Source: RPQJ01 sp963732375 (GTDB lineage Bacteria; Pseudomonadota; Gammaproteobacteria; Steroidobacterales; Steroidobacteraceae). Taken from it: a stretch of DNA of 64,000 bases. Below the pieces are notes generated by a model. The model did not search any database. It had not been told where the DNA came from and worked only from the letters and a program-made list of their open reading frames with translations. The position numbers and the translations under genes were made by a program. The stretch is taken from assembly GCA_963732375.1 (NCBI GenBank), contig CAVSZE010000015.1, positions 310,001 to 374,000 on the forward strand, given 5' to 3'. Within the stretch, counting starts at the first letter, position 1. Each line of letters opens with the position of its first letter. This document shows, one piece after another, positions 23,592 to 34,437 of the stretch.

Positions 23592-24747
23592 CGACAAGCC
23601 TGTGCGCCAGCGCCACGACGCCACCGCGCTGCTCGCAGTGCCGCTCGCACTGTCATCGCTGGCGCCGGCGAACGCGGCCGTCCTTCCCGAGGATCGAGCC
23701 GACGCGCTCTATCACCGCTACGAAGGCGGTGGCGTGACGGTGGACGGCCCCTCGCTGCTGGTGCGCAAGAAGTTCGGCGAGAAGTTCTCGGTGGCGGCCA
23801 ACTACTACATGGACATGGTTTCGAGCGCGTCAATCGACGTGCTCACGCAGGCGAGCCCGTACAAGGAAACCCGCCGCCAGGCGAGTATCGCCGTGGACAT
23901 GCTGCAGGGCAAGACCCAGTACAGTCTCTCTTATACGAACAGCGACGAGAACGACTACACCGCCAATACCGCGAGCTTCGACCTGAGCCAGGACATGTTC
24001 GGCGACCTGACGACGGTGTCGTTCGGCTTCACCCGGGCCTGGGACGAAGTGCGACGCAACGGCGACCCGGAGTTCAAGGAATCCGTGGACCGCTGGAGCT
24101 ACCGGCTCAGCGTCTCGCAGATCGTCACGCCTACGCTGATGATGGGCCTCCGGTTCGAGACCATCACCGACACCGGATTCCTCAACAATCCGTACCGCTC
24201 TGCGCGCTACGTTGACCCGACTGCCGCCAACGGCTTCGCCTGGGAGCCGGAAGTCTATCCGCACACGCACACCAGCAACGCCGTATCCCTGAACGCCGAC
24301 TACTTCCTGTGGTACCGAGCGGCGATCCACGGCACGTATCGCTACTACACCGACACCTGGGGAGTCGACGCCAACACGCTGCGCATCGGCTACACGCACC
24401 CGATCGGTGAGCGATGGATACTCGAGGCCGGTTACCGCTGGTACGACCAGTCTGCGGCCGACTTCTACTCTGACATTTTTCCATACGCGAACTCGCAGAA
24501 CTTCCTGGGGCGCGACAAGGAATTGAGCACGTTCCAGAGCCAGATGGTGACGGTGGGTGCCACCTGGCGGTTGCCCGCGATTACGTGGGGCGGGATCAAT
24601 CGTTCCACGATCAACGTCTTCTACGACCACGCGCTCTACGACTACAAGGACTTCCGCAACGCGCTCAAGGGCGACTCCGTGGGCACGGAACCGTTGTACC
24701 ACTTCAGCGCAGACGTGTTTCGAGTGTTCTTATCGGTCTGGTTCTAG
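23578..24747 (+). CDS. DUF3570 outer-membrane protein
   Basis: A 389-residue protein of the DUF3570 family: signal-like N-terminus (ALLAVPLALSSLAPANAA), then many amphipathic strands (ANYYMDMVSSASIDV, TQYSLSYTNSDENDY, HGTYRYYTDTWG), ending in VFLSVWF with terminal Phe, indicating an outer-membrane barrel. The start is uncertain. GTG at 23578 has GGAGG five bases upstream and overlaps the end of the DUF4266 gene by 14 bases; an earlier GTG at 23548 is also in frame. DUF3570 and DUF4266 genes commonly occur together, as here. Role unknown. It is the last gene of the rightward operon and faces the convergent phosphotransferase gene 37 bases away. Confidence 0.86.
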   Translation: MAATDDKPVRQRHDATALLAVPLALSSLAPANAAVLPEDRADALYHRYEGGGVTVDGPSLLVRKKFGEKFSVAANYYMDMVSSASIDVLTQASPYKETRRQASIAVDMLQGKTQYSLSYTNSDENDYTANTASFDLSQDMFGDLTTVSFGFTRAWDEVRRNGDPEFKESVDRWSYRLSVSQIVTPTLMMGLRFETITDTGFLNNPYRSARYVDPTAANGFAWEPEVYPHTHTSNAVSLNADYFLWYRAAIHGTYRYYTDTWGVDANTLRIGYTHPIGERWILEAGYRWYDQSAADFYSDIFPYANSQNFLGRDKELSTFQSQMVTVGATWRLPAITWGGINRSTINVFYDHALYDYKDFRNALKGDSVGTEPLYHFSADVFRVFLSVWF

Positions 24748-24784
24748 TTCCCGGGCTGGTTCCAGCCGTCCGCGCTGTCGGCCC

Positions 24785-26263
<1,479 letters not shown>

Positions 26264-26276
26264 GGTGCCGGGCACC

Positions 26277-27482
26277 CTATCGCGCGCGGATTCCAGTCGC
26301 CGCGCGTCCGATTGCTGCCATGCGCCGGCCCCTGAGCGCCATGCGACGGCCCCCCTGCGCCATGCGGCGCCCTCCGACCACAAGCCGTGTTGCCCTCGGC
26401 ACCTGCTGGGTGATGCAGTGGACGTTACCGCCGCCGAGCAGGATCTCGCGTCCCGGCACACCGACGATATCGCGCCTCGGAAAAAGGGTCTTGAGCTTGC
26501 GCATCGCCGCCCCGTCGCGTTTCGGGTCGAGCAGCGGCACCACGACGTGGCGATTCCCCAGGTAGAAATTGACGTACGAGCCCGCGAGCCTGGCGCCGGC
26601 CTCGCGTGGCTGGGAGCCCTCCGCAGCATCGATGCCTTCAGCCTCGGCTTTCGTCATGTGCAGTGGGCCGGGCTGGACGAGCTTGTGCACCTTGAACCTC
26701 CGGCCACGTGCGTCACGCGCCTGCTTGAGTCGTTCCCACGCGTCACGGGAAATCTCGTACTGCGGATCCCGCCTGTCGTCGGTCCAGGTCAGCACCACCT
26801 CGCCGGGCCGCACGAATGCACAGAGGTTGTCCACGTGCCCGTCGGTCTCGTCGAGGTGCACCCCCTTGCCCAGCCAGACGATTGTCTCTACGCCGAGGTA
26901 GCGCTGCAGCAGCCCTTCGATCTCGCCGCGCGTGAGGTGCGGATTGCGGTTGCGATTCAGCAGGCACTCTTCGGTCGTGATCAGCGTGCCCTGCCCATCC
27001 ACGTGGATTGCCCCGCCCTCGAGCACGAACGGGGCGCGGTACCGATCACAACCCTCGATCTCGATCACCTTCTGTGCGACCCCTTCGTCCCTGTCCCACG
27101 GAAAATAGATTCCGCCGTCGAGGCCGCCCCAGGCATTGAACATCCAGTCCACGCCGCGCAGCCCGCCGCGCCCGTTCACGACGAACGTGGGCCCGACGTC
27201 GCGCATCCACGCATCGTTGCTCGACAACTCGACCACGCGCACTTCGGCGGGCAAGCCGCGACGCGCGTTGTCGTACTGCGCCGCCGAGACACCAACCGTG
27301 ACGGGCTCACTGCCGGCGATGGCAGTGGCCACCGCGACGAATGCCTGCTGCGCCGGCTTGGCGCCAAGCCGCCAGTTGTCGGGGCGCTCCGGCCATAGCA
27401 TCCAGCACCCCTGGTGCGGCTCGAATTCGCCGGGCATCCGGTATCCGTCGCGGCGTGGGTTGCTCGACAGTGTGCGGGTCAC
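26277..27482 (-). CDS. aguA: Agmatine deiminase with repetitive C-terminal tail
   Basis: Hydrolyses agmatine to N-carbamoylputrescine and ammonia in putrescine synthesis. The 401-residue protein has the family features: MPGEFEPHQGCWMLWPERPDNW, NDAWMRDVGPTFVVN, HLDETDGHVDN, and the catalytic Cys356 in GGGNVHCITQQ. Family members normally end a few residues after this motif. Here 39 extra residues follow, built on three seven-residue units (GGRRMAQ, GGRRMAL, RGRRMAA) that come from a 21-base tandem repeat. The tail is strongly basic and of unknown effect. The partner N-carbamoylputrescine amidase is not seen next to it. Confidence 0.95.
   Translation of the reverse strand: MTRTLSSNPRRDGYRMPGEFEPHQGCWMLWPERPDNWRLGAKPAQQAFVAVATAIAGSEPVTVGVSAAQYDNARRGLPAEVRVVELSSNDAWMRDVGPTFVVNGRGGLRGVDWMFNAWGGLDGGIYFPWDRDEGVAQKVIEIEGCDRYRAPFVLEGGAIHVDGQGTLITTEECLLNRNRNPHLTRGEIEGLLQRYLGVETIVWLGKGVHLDETDGHVDNLCAFVRPGEVVLTWTDDRRDPQYEISRDAWERLKQARDARGRRFKVHKLVQPGPLHMTKAEAEGIDAAEGSQPREAGARLAGSYVNFYLGNRHVVVPLLDPKRDGAAMRKLKTLFPRRDIVGVPGREILLGGGNVHCITQQVPRATRLVVGGRRMAQGGRRMALRGRRMAAIGRAATGIRAR
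26317..26379. repeat. Three 21-bp tandem repeats in the aguA 3' end
   Basis: Three imperfect copies starting at 26317, 26338 and 26359, each beginning GCCATGCG on the plus strand. They lie in frame and encode the basic seven-residue repeats of the agmatine deiminase tail, so copy-number change would not break the frame. Confidence 0.85.
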
Positions 27483-27545
27483 GTTGATGGCCTCCAGGTC
27501 TTGCCTGCGGCGCCGCAGGCTGGTGAGTCGCGCTCGCCGCGCGTT

Positions 27546-29957
27546 TCAGATCTTCTTCCGCCCCAGCCGGAGCGCGTTGGTGATCACGCTCACCGAGCTG
27601 AGCGACATCGCCGCAGCCGCGGCCGCGGGCGCCAGCAGCATTCCTGCCAGCGGATACAACACGCCAGCTGCCAGCGGGACTCCTATCGCATTGTAGCCAA
27701 AGGCAAAAAACAGGTTCTGTCGGACATTCGACATGGTGGCATCTGCGAGCCGCAGCGCGCGCCCGACCGCGCGAAGGTCGCCGCTCATCAGCGTCACGCC
27801 GGCAGTCTGCTTCGCGATATCAGTGCCCGCTCCCATCGCAATACCGACGTCAGCCTCCGCAAGAGCCGGGGCGTCATTGATGCCGTCACCCACCATCGCG
27901 ACCTTGCGTCCCTCGGCGCGCAGCCGGCGAACGACCTCGGCCTTGCCGTCAGGCATCACGCCGGCATGGATCTCGTCGATGGCGAGCATCTGCGCAACGG
28001 CGCGCACCGATGCCTCGTGGTCGCCGGACAGCAGCACCACGCGCAGGCCCTCGCGCTTGAAGCCCTGCACCGCCTCCCACGCCTCGGGCTTAAGCGGGTC
28101 CGCGATGCCGAGGATGCCGATCGCCACCTGGTCCACAGCGACGAACACTGTCGTCTGGCCGAGTTCCCTGAGACGATCGGCCTCCGGCTCCAGGACCTGC
28201 ACGTCCACGCCCTCGTCCGCCATCAGGCGCGTATTGCCCACCACGACCCGACGCATCTGCACCACACCCGTTGCCCCGGCACCCGGCCGGGCTTCAAAGC
28301 CATAGGTGCGCCCCAGCCTCAAGCCCCTGGCCTGCGCCGCTCGAACCACTGACGACGCCAGCGGATGCTCGCTCGCCTGCTCGAGGCTGGCGGCGAAGCG
28401 CAGCAACTCCGATTCGGCGATATCGTCCACCGGCAGGATGCTCACGACCTCGGGACTACCGACCGTGAGCGTGCCGGTCTTGTCGAGCACCACCGTGTCG
28501 ACGTCTTCCAGAGCCTGCAGTGCGCCTGCGTCGCGGAACAGCATGCCCGCTTGCGCCCCGCGACCCATCGCCACGGTCATCGACATCGGTGTCGCGAGCC
28601 CCAGCGCGCAGGGACAGGCGACGATCAGCGTGCTTACCGCGACCAGCAGCGCGTTCGCGAGCCGAGGCTCGGGTCCGACGAACGCCCACGTGATTGCCGC
28701 GATGACCGCGACCGCGATGACCGCCGGAACGAACCATGCCGACACGCGGTCGGCCAGTGCCTGCACCGGTGCCCTGCTGCGCTGCGCCTCGGCAACGGCT
28801 TGCACGATGCGCGCAAGCACCGTCTCGGTCCCGACTTGCGCGGCGTAAATCACCAGTGACCCCTGGCCATTCAACGTGCCACCTATGACGGAATCCCCCG
28901 GTGTCTTGTCCACCGGCAGCGACTCGCCGGTGACCATCGACTCATCGACGGCACCGTGGCCTTCAACGACAGACCCGTCGGCTGGCATGCGCTCCCCGGG
29001 GCGCACACGCAGCTGGTCGCCGACGCGCACTTCGGCCAGCGGAATCTCGACCTCCGGCCCGTCGTCACCCAGGCGCCTGGCGGACTTCGGCGCAAGGTCC
29101 ATCAACCCGCGCAATGCGGCGCCGGTCCGGCCGCGAGCGCGCAGCTCCAGCACCTGCCCGAGCAGCACCAGCGTGATGATCATTGCAGCGGACTCGAAAT
29201 AGAGCGCGACTTCGCCGCCGTGCCTGAACGCATGCGGCACGACCGACGGCATCAGCGTCGCCCAGACGCTGTAGAGGTATGCCACGACCACGCCCAGGCC
29301 GATCAGCGTGAACATGTTGAGCCGCCGGTTCACGATCGAGCGCGCTCCTCGAAGCAGCAGCGGCCATCCGCACCACAGCACGACCGGTGTCGCAAGCACG
29401 AACTGCACCCACGGCGCCGTTGCCCACGCCAGGCCTCTCGGAATCCACCCCGCCATGCCCGCCATCGCGATCACGAACAGCGGGACGGTCAGCGCCGCGG
29501 ACACCAGGAACCGCCGCTTCATGTCCCGCAGTTCCGGGTCCTCGCCGGCCGCGACCACAGGCATCGCAGGTTCCAGCGCCATGCCGCAATGCGGACAGGC
29601 AGCGGGCACCGGGCTCTCCACGCCCGGGCACATCGGGCAGATGTACAGCGTTTCGCCGGGGCGCAGGACCCTCGCGGTCGACGCTGCTGCATACGGAGCC
29701 CCCTGTGCGTGACAGCAATCGTGCTTCACGGGCTCGGGCTTCTGCGCGCAACAGTCATGTGCAGCCGCGGCCGTTTCGACCGGCGCAGCCTTCGATTCGG
29801 AGTGGCAGCAGCCGCCGGCCGCCGGGCTTGCGACAGCCTCCGGTTCGGCGTGACAGCAGTCGTGATCCGCAGCTGCAACAGGCGGCGTCGGCTTGCCGTG
29901 GCAGCCCGCTCCCAGCGGCTCATGCTGCCGGCCTTGGTCTCTTGTCGGGTCGCTCAT
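27546..29957 (-). CDS. copA: Copper-exporting P1B-type ATPase with Cys-Cys-rich N-terminus
   Basis: Pumps Cu(I) out of the cytoplasm using ATP. The 803-residue protein has membrane helices from about residue 150, the metal-site motif ACPCALGLATP, the phosphorylation site DKTGTLT, the HP motif (EHPLASS), the hinge GDGINDAP, and the late membrane motifs GYN and MSLSS that mark copper-type pumps. There is no ferredoxin-like HMA domain. Instead residues 1-95 carry four CC-containing elements (DHDCCHA, GGCCHSE, AHDCCAQ, KHDCCHA) and residues about 105-130 a short heavy-metal-binding domain (YICPMCPGV, CPHCGMALEP). It ends the copper operon, four bases after cusA. Confidence 0.95.
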   Translation of the reverse strand: MSDPTRDQGRQHEPLGAGCHGKPTPPVAAADHDCCHAEPEAVASPAAGGCCHSESKAAPVETAAAAHDCCAQKPEPVKHDCCHAQGAPYAAASTARVLRPGETLYICPMCPGVESPVPAACPHCGMALEPAMPVVAAGEDPELRDMKRRFLVSAALTVPLFVIAMAGMAGWIPRGLAWATAPWVQFVLATPVVLWCGWPLLLRGARSIVNRRLNMFTLIGLGVVVAYLYSVWATLMPSVVPHAFRHGGEVALYFESAAMIITLVLLGQVLELRARGRTGAALRGLMDLAPKSARRLGDDGPEVEIPLAEVRVGDQLRVRPGERMPADGSVVEGHGAVDESMVTGESLPVDKTPGDSVIGGTLNGQGSLVIYAAQVGTETVLARIVQAVAEAQRSRAPVQALADRVSAWFVPAVIAVAVIAAITWAFVGPEPRLANALLVAVSTLIVACPCALGLATPMSMTVAMGRGAQAGMLFRDAGALQALEDVDTVVLDKTGTLTVGSPEVVSILPVDDIAESELLRFAASLEQASEHPLASSVVRAAQARGLRLGRTYGFEARPGAGATGVVQMRRVVVGNTRLMADEGVDVQVLEPEADRLRELGQTTVFVAVDQVAIGILGIADPLKPEAWEAVQGFKREGLRVVLLSGDHEASVRAVAQMLAIDEIHAGVMPDGKAEVVRRLRAEGRKVAMVGDGINDAPALAEADVGIAMGAGTDIAKQTAGVTLMSGDLRAVGRALRLADATMSNVRQNLFFAFGYNAIGVPLAAGVLYPLAGMLLAPAAAAAAMSLSSVSVITNALRLGRKKI

Positions 29958-29961
29958 GTGC

Positions 29962-32900
29962 CTAGTCTAACGCCGCACGCAGCCTCCAGCCGTTCATGAT
30001 CAGGTACAGCGACGGGATGATGACCAGCGTCAGCAGCGTGGCCGACACCATGCCGCCCACCATCGGGGCCGCGATGCGTCGCATCAGCTCCGATCCCGTG
30101 CCCGATCCCCACATGATCGGCAGCAGGCCCGCGATGATCGTGACCACTGTCATCAGCTTCGGCCGCAGCCTGAGCAGCGCGCCACCGACGATCGCTTCAC
30201 GCAGGTCCGCACGCGTGGGTTCGCGCCCGGCTTCGCTCGCCAACCGACGGCGGTCGGACCAGGCTTGCTCCAGGTACATGACCATCACCACACCGGTCTC
30301 GGTCGCGACGCCAGCGAGCGCGATGAAACCCACCGCGGCAGCGATCGACAGGTCGTAGTCGAGCAGGTAAAGAAGCCATACGCCGCCCACCAGCGCGAAT
30401 GGCAGCGCGCCGAGGATCAGCAGCACGTCGCGCGCATTGCGGAAGTTCAGGTACAGCAGCAGCACGATTATGCCCAGCGTGAAAGGCACGACGACCTTCA
30501 ACCGCTCCACCGCCCTTTGCAGGTACTGGTATTGCCCTGACCAGCCGAGGCTGTAGCCGGCTGGCAGCTTCAGGCTGGCCGAGAGCCGCTGCTTCGCTTC
30601 TCCCACGTACCCTCCAAGGTCACGACCCTGGATGTCGACGAATACCCAGCCCGAAGGCCTGGAGTTCTCGCTCCTGATCATGCCGGGACCATCGGCGACA
30701 TCCACCCGCGCGACGTCGGCGAGCGTCACGTTGGCGCCCGTCGGCGTGACCAGCGGCAGGTCGCGCAGGCTCTGCAGCGAGTCCCGGAAATCCTGCGGAT
30801 ATCTCAGGTTGATCGGATAACGCTCCAGTCCCTCAACGGTGTAACTGACGGTCATGCCGCCCACCGCGCTGCCGACGATGTCCTGCACGTCCTTGATGTT
30901 GAGTCCGTAGCGCCCGGCGGCGATTCGATCGATTTCTATGTCGAGGTAGCGGCCGGTCGCGGTTCTCTCGGCGTACACCGAGGTGGTGCCCGGCACATCA
31001 CGTAGGATTTCTTCGATCTGCTGGCCGATGGCCTGGATGGTGGCGAGGTCAGGGCCCATGATCTTGATGCCTACCGGCGTGCGGATCCCGGTCGCCAGCA
31101 TGTCGATGCGCGTCTTGATCGGATAGACCCAGGCATTCGAGAGTCCCGGGAACTTGATCAGCGCATCGAGTTCCGCCTTCAGTTTCGCCGGCGTCATGCC
31201 CGGCCTCCACTCGTCGCGGGGCTTCAGCTTGATCGTCGTCTCGAACATCTCGATCGGAGCGGGATCGGTGGCCGACTCTGCGCGGCCGGCCTTGCCGAAG
31301 ACGCGCTCCACCTCCGGTACGGTGCGGATCAGCTTGTCGGTCTGCTGCAGCAGTGCGCGTGCCGCGTCGGTCGAGAGCCCCGGCAGCGTGGTCGGCATGT
31401 AGAGCAGGTCGCCTTCGTCCAGTTCGGGCATGAACTCGGTGCCGAGCCGGGAGGCCGGCCACAGCGTCACCAGCACCAGCACGATGGCCGCGACAACCAC
31501 CGCCCATGGCGCACGCAACGCGAGGTCGAGGAACGGGCGATACACGGCCATGGTCGCGCGGTTCACCGGGTTGGCGCTTTCGGGGCGGATGTTGCCCCGC
31601 ACCAGCCAGTAGATGAGCACCGGCACCAGCGTGATCGAAAGCAACGACGCCCAGAGCATGGCGTAGGTCTTGGTGTACGCGAGCGGCGCGAACATCCGGC
31701 CTTCCTGGGCCTCGAGCGTAAACACGGGCAGGAATGACAGCGCGACGATCATCAGCGAGAAGAACAGCGACGGCCCGACTTCCCGGCATCCTTCGAAGAC
31801 CGCCTCCATCCGCGCAGGACCATCGACGGCGCCATGCTCGAGCTTCTTGTGCACGTTCTCGATCATCACGATCGCCGCATCGACCAGCGTGCCGATCGCG
31901 ATGGCGATGCCGCCGAGCGACATGATGTTGGCGTTCATGCCCTGCAGCCGCATCAGGATGAATGCGGCAAGCACGGCGATCGGCGTGACGATCACCACGA
32001 TCAGGCTCGAGCGCAGGTGGAAAAGGAACACGAAGCACACCAGCGCCACGACGATCAACTCGTCGAGAAGCTTGTACCTGAGGTTGTCCACGGCACGCTG
32101 GATCAGCGCAGAGCGATCGTAGGTCGTGACGATCTCGACGCCCTCCGGCAGGCTGCCGCGCAGGTCTTCGAGCTTGGCCTTGACGCGCTCGATCGTCGCG
32201 CGCGCGTTGTCGCCATTGCGCATCACGATCACCCCGCCCACGGCCTCGCCCTCGCCGTCCAGTTCGGCGATGCCGCGTCGCATCTCGGGGCCGATCCGCA
32301 CCTCCGCGACGTCGCGGAGCAGCACCGGCGTGCCGCCCTTCGTCGTCATCACCGGGATGCGCTCGAGGTCCTCGATGCTCTTCACGTAGCCGGACACGCG
32401 AACCATGTATTCGGCCTCGGCCATTTCGACGACCGAGCCGCCGACCTCCTGGTTGCCCGCGCGGATCGCCTGCTCGATCATCGCGAGCTGCAGGCCGTAG
32501 CCGCGGAGCCTCAGCGGATCCACGACGACCTGGTACTGCTTCACCATGCCACCGACGGTCGCTACCTCCGCCACGCCGTCGAGCGCCTGCAGCTCGAACT
32601 TGAGGAACCAGTCCTGGATCGAGCGCAACTGTGCGAGGTCGTGCCTGCCGGTGCGGTCCACCAGCGCGTACTGGTAAATCCAGCCGACACCTGTCGCGTC
32701 GGGGCCCAGCGCAGGTCGTATTCCTTCCGGCAAACGTGCCGAGGCCTGGCTCAGGTACTCGAGCACGCGCGAGCGGGCCCAGTACGGGTCGGTGCCATCG
32801 GCGAACAGCACGTTGACGAAGGAGTCCCCGTAGAACGAGTACCCGCGAACCGTCGTCGCGCCCGGCACCGACAGCAGCGCGGTGGTGAGCGGATAGGTCA

Positions 32901-33093
32901 CCTGGTCCTCCACCAGCCGCGGTGCCTGTCCAGGGTAGGAAGTGCGTACGATCACCTGTACGTCGGACAGGTCGGGCAGCGCATCCACCGGGGTATGCGC
33001 GAACGAATACGCGCCGGCCGCCGTCAGCAGCGCAGCGAGCAGCAGCACCAGCGCGCGGTTTTCCAGCGATGCTCGAATGATCGAGTTGATCAT
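29962..33093 (-). CDS. cusA: Copper/silver RND efflux pump CusA
   Basis: Inner-membrane proton-driven pump of the heavy-metal RND family; the 1043-residue length is standard. Twelve membrane helices are readable. The three methionines that bind Cu(I)/Ag(I) in CusA are kept in their contexts: LLYMPTTLPG, IEMFETTIKLKP and RIDMLATGIRTP. The N-terminal ALPDLSDVQVIV and the helix-4 region are also typical. With CusB and CusC it would form a tripartite pump from periplasm to outside. It lies 15 bases after cusB. Confidence 0.96.
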   Translation of the reverse strand: MINSIIRASLENRALVLLLAALLTAAGAYSFAHTPVDALPDLSDVQVIVRTSYPGQAPRLVEDQVTYPLTTALLSVPGATTVRGYSFYGDSFVNVLFADGTDPYWARSRVLEYLSQASARLPEGIRPALGPDATGVGWIYQYALVDRTGRHDLAQLRSIQDWFLKFELQALDGVAEVATVGGMVKQYQVVVDPLRLRGYGLQLAMIEQAIRAGNQEVGGSVVEMAEAEYMVRVSGYVKSIEDLERIPVMTTKGGTPVLLRDVAEVRIGPEMRRGIAELDGEGEAVGGVIVMRNGDNARATIERVKAKLEDLRGSLPEGVEIVTTYDRSALIQRAVDNLRYKLLDELIVVALVCFVFLFHLRSSLIVVIVTPIAVLAAFILMRLQGMNANIMSLGGIAIAIGTLVDAAIVMIENVHKKLEHGAVDGPARMEAVFEGCREVGPSLFFSLMIVALSFLPVFTLEAQEGRMFAPLAYTKTYAMLWASLLSITLVPVLIYWLVRGNIRPESANPVNRATMAVYRPFLDLALRAPWAVVVAAIVLVLVTLWPASRLGTEFMPELDEGDLLYMPTTLPGLSTDAARALLQQTDKLIRTVPEVERVFGKAGRAESATDPAPIEMFETTIKLKPRDEWRPGMTPAKLKAELDALIKFPGLSNAWVYPIKTRIDMLATGIRTPVGIKIMGPDLATIQAIGQQIEEILRDVPGTTSVYAERTATGRYLDIEIDRIAAGRYGLNIKDVQDIVGSAVGGMTVSYTVEGLERYPINLRYPQDFRDSLQSLRDLPLVTPTGANVTLADVARVDVADGPGMIRSENSRPSGWVFVDIQGRDLGGYVGEAKQRLSASLKLPAGYSLGWSGQYQYLQRAVERLKVVVPFTLGIIVLLLYLNFRNARDVLLILGALPFALVGGVWLLYLLDYDLSIAAAVGFIALAGVATETGVVMVMYLEQAWSDRRRLASEAGREPTRADLREAIVGGALLRLRPKLMTVVTIIAGLLPIMWGSGTGSELMRRIAAPMVGGMVSATLLTLVIIPSLYLIMNGWRLRAALD

Positions 33094-33108
33094 GGGAATC
33101 GCCTCCGG

Positions 33109-34437
33109 TCAGTCATGCGACTCGTGGGCGGCAGGTTCGCTCGCCGGCGGCTTCTCGCTCCCCATCCGGCCGAGGCCCGCGCGGAGATTCGCTTCCGAGT
33201 CGAGCAGGAACTGGCCCGCAACCACCACGTTGTCACCGACCTCGATACCGCTGGTGATTGCCACGCGCTCGCCGCTTTCTGGCCCGGCAACGACGCGCCG
33301 AGGTTCGAAGCGCCCCTCGCCGAGCGCGATCACGACGCGATCCTCGGTGCCGGTGCGGATCAGCGCGCTGCGCGGGATGCTGACGACCTCGTCGCCACCC
33401 GCACCAACGAGGCTGACCGACGCAAGCATGTTGGGCCGGATGGCCGGGGGCGGCGTCTCGAGCGTGATCCTCGCCTTTACGGTGCGTGTCTCCATGTTGA
33501 GTTCCGGATACACGTACTCGACGCGGCCGGCGACCCGATGCCCGGGCAGCGACGGGAAGCGCATTTCCGCGACGGTGCCCACAGCCACCCACGCGGACTG
33601 CGCCTCGGGCACCTCGGCGATCACCCAGAGGCTGCCGAGCTCGGTGATGGTCATGGCGACCATTTCAGGCGTCACCATCGAGCCCTGCTCAAGCGAGATC
33701 TCCGTGACGACGCCGGACACAGGCGCGGTATAAGCCACGCGGCCCGAGGCCCTGCCGGCCTTCTTGAGGCGCCCCGCGGTACCGGGATCGAGGCCCAGCG
33801 CGCCGAGACGATCCTCCGAAGCACCGATGAGATCGACGTTGCCGATTTTCAGCGCATCCAGGTACTCCTGCTGCGCGCTCTCGAGCGCCGGCGAATAGAG
33901 CGTGAACAACACCTGGCCGGCCCGAACGGTCTCGCCCATGGTCCGCACCGCCAGGCTCTCGACCCAGCCCTCCGCGCGCGGGCGTACCTGCCTCACGCGG
34001 CGTTCGTCAAAACCCACGTAGCCAACCGTTTCAGCGCGCCGCGGCAGCGAACCCATGACCGCGGGTTCGGTACGCACTCCCAGGTTCTGCACGACCTCGG
34101 GCGATATGCGCACACCGGGTCCCGCAGCGTCCGGGAACACCGGGACGTAATCCATCCCCATCTCGTCCTTCATCGGGACCGGGGATGTGCGCTTCGGATC
34201 CATTGGATTACGGTAGTAGAGCGGCTTCGCGGCCTGCGCGTCGGTCGGACTGCCGGGGCCTGCGGCCGCGGCGCTGCCGTCGGCCGCCGCACCGGCCGGC
34301 TCCGATGCCGGCTGTCGCGCACACCCGGCGGCCATGATCATCGCGATCGCAGCCGCTGCCGCTGCCGCGAGGGCGCGCTCGAACGCGCGACCTGCAGGTA
34401 CCCGCTGGCCGCAAGTCAACTTGATTTCGGCACTCAT
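33109..34437 (-). CDS. cusB: CusB-type periplasmic adaptor of the copper efflux pump
   Basis: A 442-residue membrane-fusion lipoprotein. The start at 34437 overlaps the cusC stop by four bases (ATGA); the open frame extends to 35232 but the extra part is shadow of cusC. A lipobox (MAAGC) is followed by an Ala/Gly-rich linker, a short heavy-metal-binding domain (YYRNPMDPKRTS, MKDEMGMDYVPVFP, about 85-125), then barrel-sandwich and beta-barrel domains (AEGWVESLAV, VEYVYPELNMETRTVKAR). CusB hands metal to CusA and links it to CusC. Confidence 0.94.
   Translation of the reverse strand: MSAEIKLTCGQRVPAGRAFERALAAAAAAAIAMIMAAGCARQPASEPAGAAADGSAAAAGPGSPTDAQAAKPLYYRNPMDPKRTSPVPMKDEMGMDYVPVFPDAAGPGVRISPEVVQNLGVRTEPAVMGSLPRRAETVGYVGFDERRVRQVRPRAEGWVESLAVRTMGETVRAGQVLFTLYSPALESAQQEYLDALKIGNVDLIGASEDRLGALGLDPGTAGRLKKAGRASGRVAYTAPVSGVVTEISLEQGSMVTPEMVAMTITELGSLWVIAEVPEAQSAWVAVGTVAEMRFPSLPGHRVAGRVEYVYPELNMETRTVKARITLETPPPAIRPNMLASVSLVGAGGDEVVSIPRSALIRTGTEDRVVIALGEGRFEPRRVVAGPESGERVAITSGIEVGDNVVVAGQFLLDSEANLRAGLGRMGSEKPPASEPAAHESHD

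Noticed and set aside
24754..24767. GGCTGG-TT-CCAGCC as a bidirectional terminator between convergent genes
   Set aside because: Only a five-pair stem with a four-base loop and no T-run on either side.
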